Position numbers and translations under genes: made by a program. The notes under the pieces were generated by a model. The model was not told where the DNA came from, made no database searches, and saw nothing but the letters and a program-made list of their open reading frames with translations. From positions 90,429-154,428 of the forward strand of contig JBDHBX010000018.1 in the NCBI GenBank assembly GCA_039592335.1: 64,000 nt of DNA, given 5' to 3'. Below, piece by piece: positions 42,642 through 51,084 of the stretch. The first letter of the stretch is position 1. The number at the start of each line of letters is the position of its first letter. The stretch is from WVYX01 sp039592335 (GTDB taxonomy: Bacteria; Gemmatimonadota; Gemmatimonadetes; Gemmatimonadales; GWC2-71-9).

Positions 42642-43097
42642 ATGCTGAAGGACTTCAAAGAGTTCGCCATGCGCGGCAACGTCATCGATATGGCGGTCGG
42701 CATCATCATCGGCGGTGCCTTCGGCACGATCGTGAAGTCACTGGTATCCGATGTAATCATGCCGCCTATCGGTTGGATGCTCGGCAACGTCGACTTCTCC
42801 AACCTCTTTCTCACGGTCGCCGACGGGGATCCCGCGGGGCCGTATACGACGCTCGTTGACGCCCAGGGTGCCGGCGCTGTCACGATCAACTACGGACTGT
42901 TCTTCGACAGCGTTGTGAGCTTCCTGATCGTGGCGTTCGCGGTATTCCTCTTGGTGCGCAGCATCAACGCGATGAAGCGCAAGGAGGAGGCGGCACCGCC
43001 GCCGCCTGACAAGAAAGACTGCCCGCACTGCTTCTCGACGATTGCCATAAAGGCGACGCGTTGCCCCAACTGTACGTCGGAGCTCAAGGCGGCATAG
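42642..43097 (+). CDS. mscL: Large-conductance mechanosensitive channel with C-terminal zinc ribbon
   Basis: 151 residues. ATG 42642 follows GGGAGG at 7 bases and begins the typical MscL N-terminus MLKDFKEFAMRGNVIDMAVG. Two membrane helices (about 15-45 and 77-103) form the pore subunit of the homopentamer, which opens under osmotic downshock. After the usual cytoplasmic helix the protein ends in CPHCFSTIAIKATRCPNC, a zinc ribbon that short MscLs lack. It is a single-gene unit followed by a strong terminator. Confidence 0.95.
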   Translation: MLKDFKEFAMRGNVIDMAVGIIIGGAFGTIVKSLVSDVIMPPIGWMLGNVDFSNLFLTVADGDPAGPYTTLVDAQGAGAVTINYGLFFDSVVSFLIVAFAVFLLVRSINAMKRKEEAAPPPPDKKDCPHCFSTIAIKATRCPNCTSELKAA

Positions 43098-43106
43098 CAG
43101 GAAGTT

Positions 43107-43139
43107 GACGCAGGGGGACGCGTAGCGGCCCCCTGCGTC
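43107..43139 (+). terminator. Terminator after mscL
   Basis: GACGCAGGGGG and CCCCCTGCGTC form an 11-bp perfect stem with an 11-nt loop, 10 bases after the mscL stop. The tail (GGGCTTTC) is only weakly T-rich. Confidence 0.6.
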
Positions 43140-43217
43140 GGGCTTTCGGCGGGGCGTACGAGGAGTACTGCAGAGAGGTGCCGCGCTGGCTCTTGCCGCC
43201 CCTGCGACCAGTCGCCC

Positions 43218-43919
43218 CTACGGCTCCCGCCGATCCACCCGCTTGAGGAACTCCTGGGTGAAATCCGCCTCGCCCTTCCGCTCCCGGGCTAGCAGCTCAC
43301 GCATTCCCGCAAGCTCCTGTTGCGCCGCTTCGGCGGCGGGCGTACCCGGAAACCGCTCGCACAGAAGCGTGAGCTCGGGGATTGCCCGGCGTGGCGTGCG
43401 GAGCTTGTGGATGTAGAGCTCGATGAGCTCCTGCGAGATCACCAATCCCTGTAGGCCCTTGAGCTGCGACTCCGCCCGCGCCCGCTCGAACCAGTGCGCG
43501 GCCTCGTCGTACCGCTCCATGTGGTCCCGCATTAGTCGGGCCAGCCGGAAGTACGGCTCAGGGTCCTCGGGGTGCTCGAGGCATGCTGCTTCATAGGCAG
43601 CCGCGGCGTCCTCGTACTTCCCCTGCGCCACGAGCGCGTCGGCCCGGGAGTACTCGCGCCGCACCGCGGTACCGGTCGGGTTGTAGAGCGCCTGCGCGGC
43701 ACGGGCGGCCGAGCGCGCCGCAATCTGGCTGAATCCCACGGCGACCAGGATAGGCAGGACGAATCCGACGACCGCGAACAGGAAGGGGTTGCCACCCAGT
43801 TTGGCCGCGAGGAGCACGCCGGCGGGGATGCCGCCGAAGAGACCGGCGAACGAACCCAACGCCACCGCCTGAAGAAGGTAGGAGCGCTCGGCAGCGTCGA
43901 TATCCTTGAGACGGCCCAT
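43218..43919 (-). CDS. Membrane protein with TPR-like repeats
   Basis: 233 residues from ATG 43919 (a GTG at 43943 would add eight). Two membrane helices (about 18-40 and 45-65, FLFAVVGFVLPILVAVGFSQ) are followed by a soluble TPR-like part: ADALVAQGKYEDAAAAYEAACLEHPEDPEPYFRLARL, then weaker repeats. TPRs mediate protein contacts, so it is probably an inner-membrane scaffold. No family name can be given. It stands alone between the mscL terminator and the racemase gene, from which it is divergent. Confidence 0.7.
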   Translation of the reverse strand: MGRLKDIDAAERSYLLQAVALGSFAGLFGGIPAGVLLAAKLGGNPFLFAVVGFVLPILVAVGFSQIAARSAARAAQALYNPTGTAVRREYSRADALVAQGKYEDAAAAYEAACLEHPEDPEPYFRLARLMRDHMERYDEAAHWFERARAESQLKGLQGLVISQELIELYIHKLRTPRRAIPELTLLCERFPGTPAAEAAQQELAGMRELLARERKGEADFTQEFLKRVDRREP

Positions 43920-44054
43920 GCCATATAGGGCTGCACCCACCACCCGCCGTCAAGCGTGGATCGAGTCGGCTGGTCGCCGGTCAGCCCTCGCACCATCTTA
44001 GCGGCACACGAGCCGCGACCGGCGGTCGCGGCGTGGGCGGGAAGGAGGTGGTCC

Positions 44055-44747
44055 GTGAGAACGATCGGCCTGCTGGGCGGAATGAGCTGGGAGTCCACCC
44101 AGATCTACTACAAGCTCATCAACGAGGCAGTCCGCGACCGACTGGGCGGGCTGCACTCCGCCGAGTGCGTGCTCTACAGCGTGGACTTCGAACCGATCGA
44201 GCAGCTGCAGTCGAACGGCGCGTGGGAGGCAGCCGGGGCGATTCTGGCCGATGCCGCGCGCCGGGTGGAATCAGTCGGCGCCGACTTCCTGGTGCTGTGC
44301 ACCAACACCATGCACAAGGTGGCTCCGCTGATCGAAGCGGCGATCGAGATCCCCCTGCTGCACCTCGCCGACGCCACGGGCGAGGCCGTGCGAAGCGCCG
44401 GCTTCCAGACCGTCGGTCTCCTCGGCACCCGGTTCACCATGGGAGAGGACTTCTACCGCGGTCGACTCACGGAGCGCCACGGCCTCGAGGTGCTTGTTCC
44501 CCCCGAGCCCGAGCGTGATTTGATCGACCGGGTGATCTTCGAGGAGCTGTGCGTGGGGAAGTGCCTGGATGGCTCCCGTCGACAGTACTTGGACATCATC
44601 CATCGCCTCGCGCAGCATGGTGCCGAGGCAGTGATCCTGGGATGCACCGAGATCTCACTTCTCGTCAAGCCGACGGACACTTCGGTGCCGCTGCTCGACA
44701 CCACGGCCATCCACGCCGAGAAGGCCGTGGCGTGGGCGCTGGCCTAG
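44055..44747 (+). CDS. Aspartate/glutamate racemase family protein
   Basis: 230 residues from GTG 44055, with AAGGAGGTG at ideal distance. It is a PLP-independent racemase: GLLGGMSWESTQIYYKLINE at the N-terminus and the two catalytic Cys in LCTNTMH and GCTEI. This fits the broad-specificity YgeA/aspartate racemase branch. It interconverts L- and D-amino acids for the cell wall or for export. The convergent outer-membrane protein gene overlaps its stop by 4 bases. Confidence 0.88.
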   Translation: MRTIGLLGGMSWESTQIYYKLINEAVRDRLGGLHSAECVLYSVDFEPIEQLQSNGAWEAAGAILADAARRVESVGADFLVLCTNTMHKVAPLIEAAIEIPLLHLADATGEAVRSAGFQTVGLLGTRFTMGEDFYRGRLTERHGLEVLVPPEPERDLIDRVIFEELCVGKCLDGSRRQYLDIIHRLAQHGAEAVILGCTEISLLVKPTDTSVPLLDTTAIHAEKAVAWALA

Positions 44748-45769
44748 AAGTGCGTGGAGTACTGCCCGCCGGCGACAAGCGTCCAGTCCATCTCGAGCTG
44801 CGGACCGTCCAGGTTCTGATAGAAGGGGATCAGGCCCTCGACCGCGAGGCGCAGTCCCTTGAAGAACCCGCTCATGATGTACGTGTTGAGTCCCATCCCC
44901 ACTTCGGCGCGCGTGAACGCCCTCAGCAGTGGATCGGCAGTGGGCACGAACGTCGGGTCCAGCACCGGGTCCGCGCCCTCGATGTTCTGCTGCCGCGTGA
45001 TCACACCCCGCAACGACGCACTCACCTCCGGAATGAACTTGTACGCCAGCCACCCGGTGCCCATGTACGTGTTCCCCAGGGTGTAGCTACGGCTGTTCGT
45101 GCCCAGCCGGAACGTGCCCAGACCCTGCAGCCCCCACGACAGGTGCGTGATCTGGCCCAGGTAGGTGAGCCCTCCGGTTACGTCCCACGTACCCGACCCC
45201 GTCTGCATCGGATAGGGCAGTTGCTGCACGTCGGGTGCACTCGCCGGGGTGACGTCTTGTTTGTTGATGGAGCCGGTGGGGATGCCGAGCGCAAGGTTGA
45301 GATGGACACTCTGGCGATCCCACGTGGGGAGCCGGATCAGGCCGCCGAGCTTGATGTCGCCCAGCCCGCGTGACACGGTGGTGAACGTCCGGGCGTTGCG
45401 CGCCATGTGATCCATCAGGTTCTGGAGCACCGGGACCATGAGCGTGAGCGTCACGAAGTCGGCCGGCGCGTACATCACCCCGAACATGTGCATCTGCATC
45501 GGCATGCTCGTGGGCGTCACCGTGAACTGGTAGTCGCCGTCGGGGTCGACGATGGACCAGTTGGTGACCTTCTCGGTGCCGACGCGGCTGTCCTCCATGA
45601 CCATGTACATGTAGCGATAGGACAGCATGATCTCGCCGGCATGATGCGTATGGTCGCCCATCACGCCGAGCGGCGCGTGACCGTCGGCGCGGGAGGAGGT
45701 CCATTGGGCGTGGCCGAGTGATGCTCCACCCAGCAGCAGCGAGACTATCAAGAGAGTCGTACGGATCAT
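44744..45769 (-). CDS. Outer-membrane protein with Met/His-rich N-terminus
   Basis: 341 residues. The signal peptide ends about SLGHAQ. The mature N-terminus has GVMGDHTHHAGEIMLSY, then MYMVMEDS, and later TSMPMQMHMFGVMYAP, an unusual density of Met and His suggestive of copper binding. The rest is a long series of amphipathic strands (LIRLPTWDRQSVHLNLALG, GLQGLGTFRLG) consistent with a barrel of the transporter family. Metal handling is inferred from composition only. ATG 45769; SD unclear. Its stop overlaps the racemase stop by 4 bases. Confidence 0.7.
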   Translation of the reverse strand: MIRTTLLIVSLLLGGASLGHAQWTSSRADGHAPLGVMGDHTHHAGEIMLSYRYMYMVMEDSRVGTEKVTNWSIVDPDGDYQFTVTPTSMPMQMHMFGVMYAPADFVTLTLMVPVLQNLMDHMARNARTFTTVSRGLGDIKLGGLIRLPTWDRQSVHLNLALGIPTGSINKQDVTPASAPDVQQLPYPMQTGSGTWDVTGGLTYLGQITHLSWGLQGLGTFRLGTNSRSYTLGNTYMGTGWLAYKFIPEVSASLRGVITRQQNIEGADPVLDPTFVPTADPLLRAFTRAEVGMGLNTYIMSGFFKGLRLAVEGLIPFYQNLDGPQLEMDWTLVAGGQYSTHF

Positions 45770-45860
45770 TGACGCAGCGCTCGTTCGCGGGTCGAGTCAC
45801 GGGTATTCAACGGAGGGCGATCAGTCTAAGTTCCGGCTCAGGTCCTGGCAAGGAGGTTCG

Positions 45861-46556
45861 ATGCGGTCGGTCGCCATTTCGCTCGGTGCTGCGGTGCTGC
45901 TGAGCGTCGCCACTACGCCGGTAGGCGCTCAGCTCAACTCGATTCCCGTGTACACGTCCCCCAAGGGCGGCACCGGGATCTCCGTCTTTGCCGATTACGG
46001 CAAGGGACTCAACGAGGAGTCGGGGAAGAACCGTGCCCTCGCCGCCCGCGCGGTGATCGGGCTGGCGATGCTCCAACTCGGGGCAGGGATCGGTACGGTG
46101 AACCCGGAGATCGCCGGGGAGCGCCAAGACAGATTCCAGTGGATGGCCACCGCCGCACTGCGCCTCATCGGCGGAGGCGTCATGCCCTTGGCCGTGAACA
46201 TCCAGGCCGGATACGGGCGCGTCGAGATCGCCCAGGACTCGACGGAGGTCAACATCCCGATCAGCGTGGGTGTGGGGCTGAGCCCGCCCCTCCCGGGGTT
46301 CTCCCTCGAGCTATGGGCAGCTCCCCGATACTCGGTGCGCGACCTGAAAGTAGGTGATCTCAGCGTGAGCCAGAACGGGTTCGGCATCTCGGCAGGGGTA
46401 AACCTCGGATTCAGCATGGGGCTCGGCGTGTACGGCGCACTCGACTGGGAGTATCTCGGCGAGGAAACCGGCAGCGTTTTCGATCTGCCGTCGACCAAGC
46501 CCGCGATCTTCGGGGTCGGTGTCAGTTACAACTTCAAGTTGCCGGGAGGGGCCTGA
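45861..46556 (+). CDS. Small outer-membrane beta-barrel protein
   Basis: 231 residues from ATG 45861 preceded by AAGGAGG. The signal peptide ends near TTPVGAQ. Strand-like segments with alternating hydrophobic residues run to the C-terminus (LGVYGALDWEYLG, FGVGVSYNFKLPGG), as in eight-stranded barrels. It is divergent from the Met/His-rich outer-membrane gene (91 bases apart). I cannot assign a function. Confidence 0.65.
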   Translation: MRSVAISLGAAVLLSVATTPVGAQLNSIPVYTSPKGGTGISVFADYGKGLNEESGKNRALAARAVIGLAMLQLGAGIGTVNPEIAGERQDRFQWMATAALRLIGGGVMPLAVNIQAGYGRVEIAQDSTEVNIPISVGVGLSPPLPGFSLELWAAPRYSVRDLKVGDLSVSQNGFGISAGVNLGFSMGLGVYGALDWEYLGEETGSVFDLPSTKPAIFGVGVSYNFKLPGGA

Positions 46557-46637
46557 CGGAACGGTTGCACGGCCGCTCGTGCTACGGAATTACCGGAGCG
46601 CAGAGCGCCGGGGCTCTTTCTTGACCATCCCGACACG

Positions 46638-47021
46638 TCAGTCTCGAAACACCCACTCGTCTCCGTTCGTATCGGTCAGCAGAAGCGTGACACCGTCGGT
46701 ACGGCCTGAGAGAGTCTGGCCCATGTCGTTCTCAATGGTGATGTCCTGCCTCGCCAGGGTGTAGGTGCAGTAGCCGACGAGGCTGCCGCCGAGCACCTCG
46801 AGACCGGTACTGCACGTGAGATCCTCCCTCAGGTTCATCCAGCCGCTGAAAATCGCGACTGAGTCGCCCTGGATGGCGACCAGGTTGGGTAGCCCCCGGC
46901 CGTTTACCCAGACGAGGCTGTAAACGCCAGCCACGTCATCGGGACCGAACCCGTTGCCGCAACTCGCAAGCACGACGGCACAGCAGGTTGTCAGCAGCAC
47001 CGGCCGGAGAAATCGCCGAAT
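46638..47021 (-). CDS. Small lipoprotein of unknown function, possible ATT start
   Basis: The open frame reaches 47198, but only the part from 47021 looks like protein: IRRFLRPVLLTTCCAVVLASC is a lipoprotein signal (lipobox LASC). An excellent SD, GCAGGAG, ends 8 bases before codon 47021-47019, which is ATT. ATT is a rare but real initiator (infC). If another codon is used, GTG 46991-46989 is the nearest, but it would give a very short signal. The mature part (about 105 residues) has DDVAGVYSLVWVNGRGLP and ends NGDEWVFRD, and I do not recognise it. Confidence 0.55.
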   Translation of the reverse strand: MRRFLRPVLLTTCCAVVLASCGNGFGPDDVAGVYSLVWVNGRGLPNLVAIQGDSVAIFSGWMNLREDLTCSTGLEVLGGSLVGYCTYTLARQDITIENDMGQTLSGRTDGVTLLLTDTNGDEWVFRD

Positions 47022-47257
47022 GGTGGTCGCTCCTGCGCGGAGGGTCGCGAGGCTTGGGCCGGCGAGCGGCTCAGATGACACCGCCCGTGGACTCCTAGAA
47101 TACCGCCTAAGCCGCCAAGGGGTTCCCGAACGGCTGAGAAGCAAAGGTCGCCAGGGACAGGAGACTCCAGGAGCCCCGCGCGGCGACGCCAATGGCAACC
47201 GCCTATATTCCCACCCGACAATGAGTTGGCGATCACGCCCGAGCGAGGAGAGGAGTG

Positions 47258-48151
47258 ATGGGAGTGCTGCGGGGACTCAGGCCGGTCGACTACCTGCTCG
47301 TCGTCTTCAATGCCGGCTTCGGGCTGCTGTGGCTCACGACGCTGTGGCGCAGTCCGGCCGCCCCCTGGCTGGTCGCCGCACACGCCGCCGCCATTGCACT
47401 TTCCGTCCTGGCCGGACGACTCGGAGACAAAGCGTCGGCCGTGGGCCGTGCCCTGCGGGACCTCTACCCCATCGTGCTCATCGCGCTCTACTGGCTCGAG
47501 ATGGGCCTGATCCGTCACACCTTCTACACGAGCACGTTTGACGCGCCGATCGCGGCGGCCGACGTCTGGCTGTTCGGGCGGCACCTGCAGGAGGTGTGGG
47601 CACCCGCCATGCCGCAGCTCTGGTTCAGCGAGTTCATGTTCGCGGTGTACTGGGTCTACTACCCGATGGTCTTCCTCACGCCGCTCGTGCTGGTGCTGCG
47701 GAAGCACCCGCAGACTCAGCATGTGATCTTCGCCACGACCGTGGCGTACCTCGCTTGCTACACCATGTACGCCATTCTGCCCGTCGACGGACCGAGCCAC
47801 ACCGTGCAGCGCTTTCAGGGACCGCACACCGAGGGGTTCTTCTATCAGTTGGTGATGTCGGGAACGCATGCCGCCGACTCCATGGGCACGGCCTTCCCCA
47901 GCTCGCACGTGGCGGGGGCGGTCACCGTGGCGCTGTTGGCGGTCGCTTGGTTCTCACGACCCTGGGCGGTGCTGTTCATCCTGGGCGCGCTGGGCGTCAC
48001 GCTCTCGACTGTCTACACCCAGGGGCACTTCGCGATTGACTCGGTGATCGGAGTGGTCTTCGCGATCGCCGTCTACTTCCTCGTGACGCCCCCGCTGGAG
48101 CGGGCCTTCAGCGGCAGGCCATTCGTCGAGCCGGTGTCGTCACGCTCCTGA
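47258..48151 (+). CDS. PAP2-superfamily membrane phosphatase/phosphotransferase
   Basis: 297 residues from ATG 47258 (or GTG 47255), with GAGGAGAGGAG upstream. Six or so membrane helices. The PAP2 active site is GTAFPSSHVAGAV (motif 2 with His) and YTQGHFAIDSVIG (motif 3 with His and Asp). The layout is that of the PAP2_3 group, which includes inositol-phosphorylceramide synthase-like enzymes. It would act on lipid phosphates at the membrane. It converges on the DapA-like gene. The 236 bases between the lipoprotein start and this gene hold nothing I recognise. Confidence 0.83.
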   Translation: MGVLRGLRPVDYLLVVFNAGFGLLWLTTLWRSPAAPWLVAAHAAAIALSVLAGRLGDKASAVGRALRDLYPIVLIALYWLEMGLIRHTFYTSTFDAPIAAADVWLFGRHLQEVWAPAMPQLWFSEFMFAVYWVYYPMVFLTPLVLVLRKHPQTQHVIFATTVAYLACYTMYAILPVDGPSHTVQRFQGPHTEGFFYQLVMSGTHAADSMGTAFPSSHVAGAVTVALLAVAWFSRPWAVLFILGALGVTLSTVYTQGHFAIDSVIGVVFAIAVYFLVTPPLERAFSGRPFVEPVSSRS

Positions 48152-48179
48152 GTCACGAGCGAGGACTCGAAGTGGATTC

Positions 48180-49226
48180 CTAGGCAAGCCAGCGATCCCG
48201 ATGTTCCGCGACGAATGCGTCATCGGTGAGGTGAGGATACGCGGCGAGTACCCGATTGATCTCTTCCGTCTGGCCCGGAGACAATCTCTCGTCCTGCCGG
48301 ATGCACCACGTGCCCTCCAACAGTCCCTGGCGGCGCAGCACCTCGTGGATTCCGGGGAGACATCCCGCGTAGCCGTTGGCGCCGTCGAAGATCGCGCCGT
48401 TTGCGTCCGTCAGTTCGGTAGCGAGCGTGAGCAGCCCGGGCGGCGCCGACTTCCCGCTTGTCACGATCTCCCGACACTCGGCGTGCAGCTCCACCGCACG
48501 CTGTGTCCACACAGCCCATTGGCCCAGTAGGCCTCCGACGAACTGCACGGCAGGGCCGGCCCCGAAGCGGAACTCCGTGAGCAGGTCCAGCAGAATGTGG
48601 TCATCGTTTCCGGTGTACAGCGCGACGTCCGCCACGCGTCCCGATTCGGCCACCACCCGCACTACCTCCGCTGTTCGGTGGCGGTCGAACGGGGCGACCT
48701 TGATGGCGACGAGGTTCTCGAGCTCCACCAGGTCGCGCCAGAACGCGCCGGGGAGATCGCGACCGCCCACCGCCGGCTGCAGGTAAAACCCCATCACCGG
48801 CATGATCTCGCAGACCGCGCGAACGTGGTCGACCAGCTCTGCGAGTGAGCGCTGCTCGAGGCCCGCGAGCGAAACGAGGGCCACATGATATCCCAACTGC
48901 TGCGCCAGAGCCGCCTCCAACGTCGCCTGCCGCGTATCGCCCACGACGCCGGCGATGCGGATCACGGAGCCGGGGGCCGGCTCGTGAGCGTCCACCGTAC
49001 CGGCGGCAAGTGAGATCACGGGCTCGTACAGACCCACGGCCGGGTCGTGGATCGCGAATTGGGTAGTGTGGACACCGACGGCGATCCCCTTCGCACCGGC
49101 ATCCAGGTAGTAGCGGGTCAATGCCGCCTGGCGCCGCTCATCCAGTCGCAGGGCAGACGTCAGAGCCAACGGGTGGGCGGGGATCACCCCCCCTTCCAGC
49201 AGTTTGGCTCGTGCGTCTAGCGGCAT
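48180..49226 (-). CDS. DapA/NAL-superfamily aldolase-like protein
   Basis: 348 residues from ATG 49226, which overlaps the upstream TGA (TGATG). It is a (beta/alpha)8 protein of the dihydrodipicolinate synthase / N-acetylneuraminate lyase superfamily. The Schiff-base Lys is in LVAIKVAPFD and the conserved Tyr in VMGFYLQPAVGG. The glycine-rich loop that binds keto acids reads GVHTTQF. It is longer than DapA (about 290), with an extended C-terminus, so it is more likely a catabolic aldolase or dehydratase for a sugar-acid-like compound than the lysine enzyme. It is coupled to an epimerase-like gene. Confidence 0.83.
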   Translation of the reverse strand: MPLDARAKLLEGGVIPAHPLALTSALRLDERRQAALTRYYLDAGAKGIAVGVHTTQFAIHDPAVGLYEPVISLAAGTVDAHEPAPGSVIRIAGVVGDTRQATLEAALAQQLGYHVALVSLAGLEQRSLAELVDHVRAVCEIMPVMGFYLQPAVGGRDLPGAFWRDLVELENLVAIKVAPFDRHRTAEVVRVVAESGRVADVALYTGNDDHILLDLLTEFRFGAGPAVQFVGGLLGQWAVWTQRAVELHAECREIVTSGKSAPPGLLTLATELTDANGAIFDGANGYAGCLPGIHEVLRRQGLLEGTWCIRQDERLSPGQTEEINRVLAAYPHLTDDAFVAEHRDRWLA

Positions 49227-50281
49227 CAGAACTTCCCCTCCCGCTCCTCGAAGTGCGTGGGCAAGCCCAACGACGCCTTGCCTTCACGCACCCATTCCGC
49301 CACCCAGTGAATCAGGGTATCCACCGACAGCGTGGGCGGCCCGAACAGCTTCTGGCAGCGGGCGGCATCGCTGAGCAGCGCGGTAGAGGCCTCCTCACCG
49401 GTGAACACCGGCTCTCGGCTCAGCTGCTCGCCCAGTTGCTCGGCCAACCCTCTCACCGAGAGCTTCTCGGGACCGGTGGCGTTGAGGGTGAGTGGCGGCA
49501 CTCCGCAGTGCGCGAGCGACCGCAGAGCGATGGCGTTGGCGTCGCGTTGCCAGATGACGTTGAGGTACCCCATGGTCAGATCCACGGGCGCTCCCTGCCA
49601 GATGCGGTCGGCCAGATCGCGCAACACGCCGTACCGCAGCTCCACGGCGTAGTTCAACCGCAGGATCGTGAGCGGTGTCTGCTGACCCTCCGCCAGGAAG
49701 GTCACCACGCGCTCCCGCGCCACCACCGACTCCGCGTACTCTCCGATCGGCCCCAGCGGATCGGTCTCGACCGACCCGGCTCCGCTCACCGGAGCCAGTG
49801 GGTACACATTGCCGGAGGAGAACACCACCGTCCGCGACGTGGGGAAGCGCTGCAGCACCATGCCCGGCAGCACGGCGTTCAGCGTCCAGGTGGTCGTGGG
49901 GTCATCAACGGTGCCGAACTTCTGGCCGGCCATGAACACCACGTTGGGAGTGTCCGGCAGGCTCGCCAGCGCCGTAGGATCGAGTAGATCACACGCAACC
50001 GTCTCGACCCCCGCGTCCTGCAGCGCCTCGGCCACGCCCGGGGTGCTGAAGCGGGACACCGCCATGACACGCCGCCGGATACCCGCCTGCTCCGCGGCAC
50101 GATGAGCCAGCCGGGCCAGGCTCGGACCCATCTTCCCTCCGGCGCCGAGGACGACCAGGTCCCCCTCGAGCTGCGCCGCAGCCGCGACATCGGCGTCCTC
50201 CGGTCGCGACAGGCGCTCTTCGAGCTCGGCTACGGTGTTCGGGGGTGAGGTGATCGGAACCTCCTCGTCGTACCAGAACAT
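49226..50281 (-). CDS. NAD-dependent epimerase/dehydratase-like protein
   Basis: 351 residues. The Rossmann motif VVLGAGGKMGPSL (about residues 43-55) and VFSSGNVYPL mark the extended SDR family. The catalytic YxxxK reads YAESV, so Tyr is kept but Lys is lost. Function as a normal epimerase is therefore uncertain. A polar leader of about 40 residues precedes the fold. Its stop overlaps the start of the DapA-like gene, implying a two-gene pathway. Confidence 0.78.
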   Translation of the reverse strand: MFWYDEEVPITSPPNTVAELEERLSRPEDADVAAAAQLEGDLVVLGAGGKMGPSLARLAHRAAEQAGIRRRVMAVSRFSTPGVAEALQDAGVETVACDLLDPTALASLPDTPNVVFMAGQKFGTVDDPTTTWTLNAVLPGMVLQRFPTSRTVVFSSGNVYPLAPVSGAGSVETDPLGPIGEYAESVVARERVVTFLAEGQQTPLTILRLNYAVELRYGVLRDLADRIWQGAPVDLTMGYLNVIWQRDANAIALRSLAHCGVPPLTLNATGPEKLSVRGLAEQLGEQLSREPVFTGEEASTALLSDAARCQKLFGPPTLSVDTLIHWVAEWVREGKASLGLPTHFEEREGKF

Positions 50282-50387
50282 ATCCTCCGAGCCCTAGTCT
50301 GGCCGAGCCGCTGTCCGACGTTGCATCTCCGTCGTACCGGTCCGGTAGCGGAGGGCGGCATGCCGAGGGTAGACGCGCTCACCCTCC

Positions 50388-50416
50388 TTACCACACACCG
50401 TACCCACCCGTAGCTT
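50388..50416 (+). promoter_or_regulatory. Promoter for the DUF4440-type lipoprotein gene
   Basis: TTACCA (50388-50393) and TAGCTT (50411-50416) are 17 bases apart; the start point would be near 50423. The leader includes AGAGG before ATG 50445. Confidence 0.5.
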
Positions 50417-50444
50417 GTCCCTATCCACCACCCCAGAGGTAAAC

Positions 50445-50909
50445 ATGCGCGCCATAGCCCTACTCCTCTGCACCCTTCTGGTCGCTGGTTGTTACCCGCA
50501 AGCCGGTACGACCGAGGCAGACGTGGAGGCGATCACGGCGGTGTTCGCTGAATTCGACGCCGCCGCCACCGCAGGCGACGCCGACCGCATCCTGGCACTG
50601 TACGCCGGCGACGTCGCGAGCATGCCGCCGAACTCGGCCCCCCGCATCGGGACCGACGCGATGCAAGCATCAATGGAGGAATTCATCGACCAGTACACCT
50701 CCGAGCTCACGTCACGGGTCGAAGAGGTCGAAGTGTCGGGCGACATGGCTTATGCTCTCGTCTCGTGGGAGCAGAGCATGACACCCAAGGCCGAAGGCGA
50801 CGCCACACATGAGCAGGGTAAGTGGATCGTCGTCTTCAAGCGGCAGCCCGACGGCTCGTGGAAGTGCTGGCGCGAGATGTGGAGCACCTACGAGCCGGCT
50901 GAGATGTAG
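50445..50909 (+). CDS. NTF2-like (DUF4440) lipoprotein
   Basis: 154 residues. The signal ends in lipobox VAGC, giving a lipoprotein. The domain (ITAVFAEFDAAATAGDADRILALYAGDVASMPPN ... FKRQPDGSWKCWREMWS) is the SnoaL/DUF4440 cone fold, which often binds small hydrophobic molecules or acts as a ketosteroid-isomerase-like enzyme. No catalytic set can be identified. It is a single-gene unit with its own promoter and terminator. Confidence 0.85.
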   Translation: MRAIALLLCTLLVAGCYPQAGTTEADVEAITAVFAEFDAAATAGDADRILALYAGDVASMPPNSAPRIGTDAMQASMEEFIDQYTSELTSRVEEVEVSGDMAYALVSWEQSMTPKAEGDATHEQGKWIVVFKRQPDGSWKCWREMWSTYEPAEM

Positions 50910-50944
50910 GAACTACCCCTACTCCACAGCCCGCGAACACGGCG

Positions 50945-50972
50945 CAGGGTCCCCGTTGCAGGGACCCTGTTT
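50945..50972 (+). terminator. Intrinsic terminator after the DUF4440 gene
   Basis: CAGGGTCCC and GGGACCCTG form a 9-bp perfect stem with a 7-nt loop, followed by TTTC. It isolates the DUF4440 gene from the ACR3 gene. Confidence 0.7.
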
Positions 50973-51084
50973 CGTTGCGGGGCAGTGCCCCTGGCGGCTC
51001 CTGTATCTCAACCAAAAAGACCTCCGCGCTATCTTACATCGTCGCAGGGGTCACCAGACAACGTGCCACGGAGGGTGGACGCCA

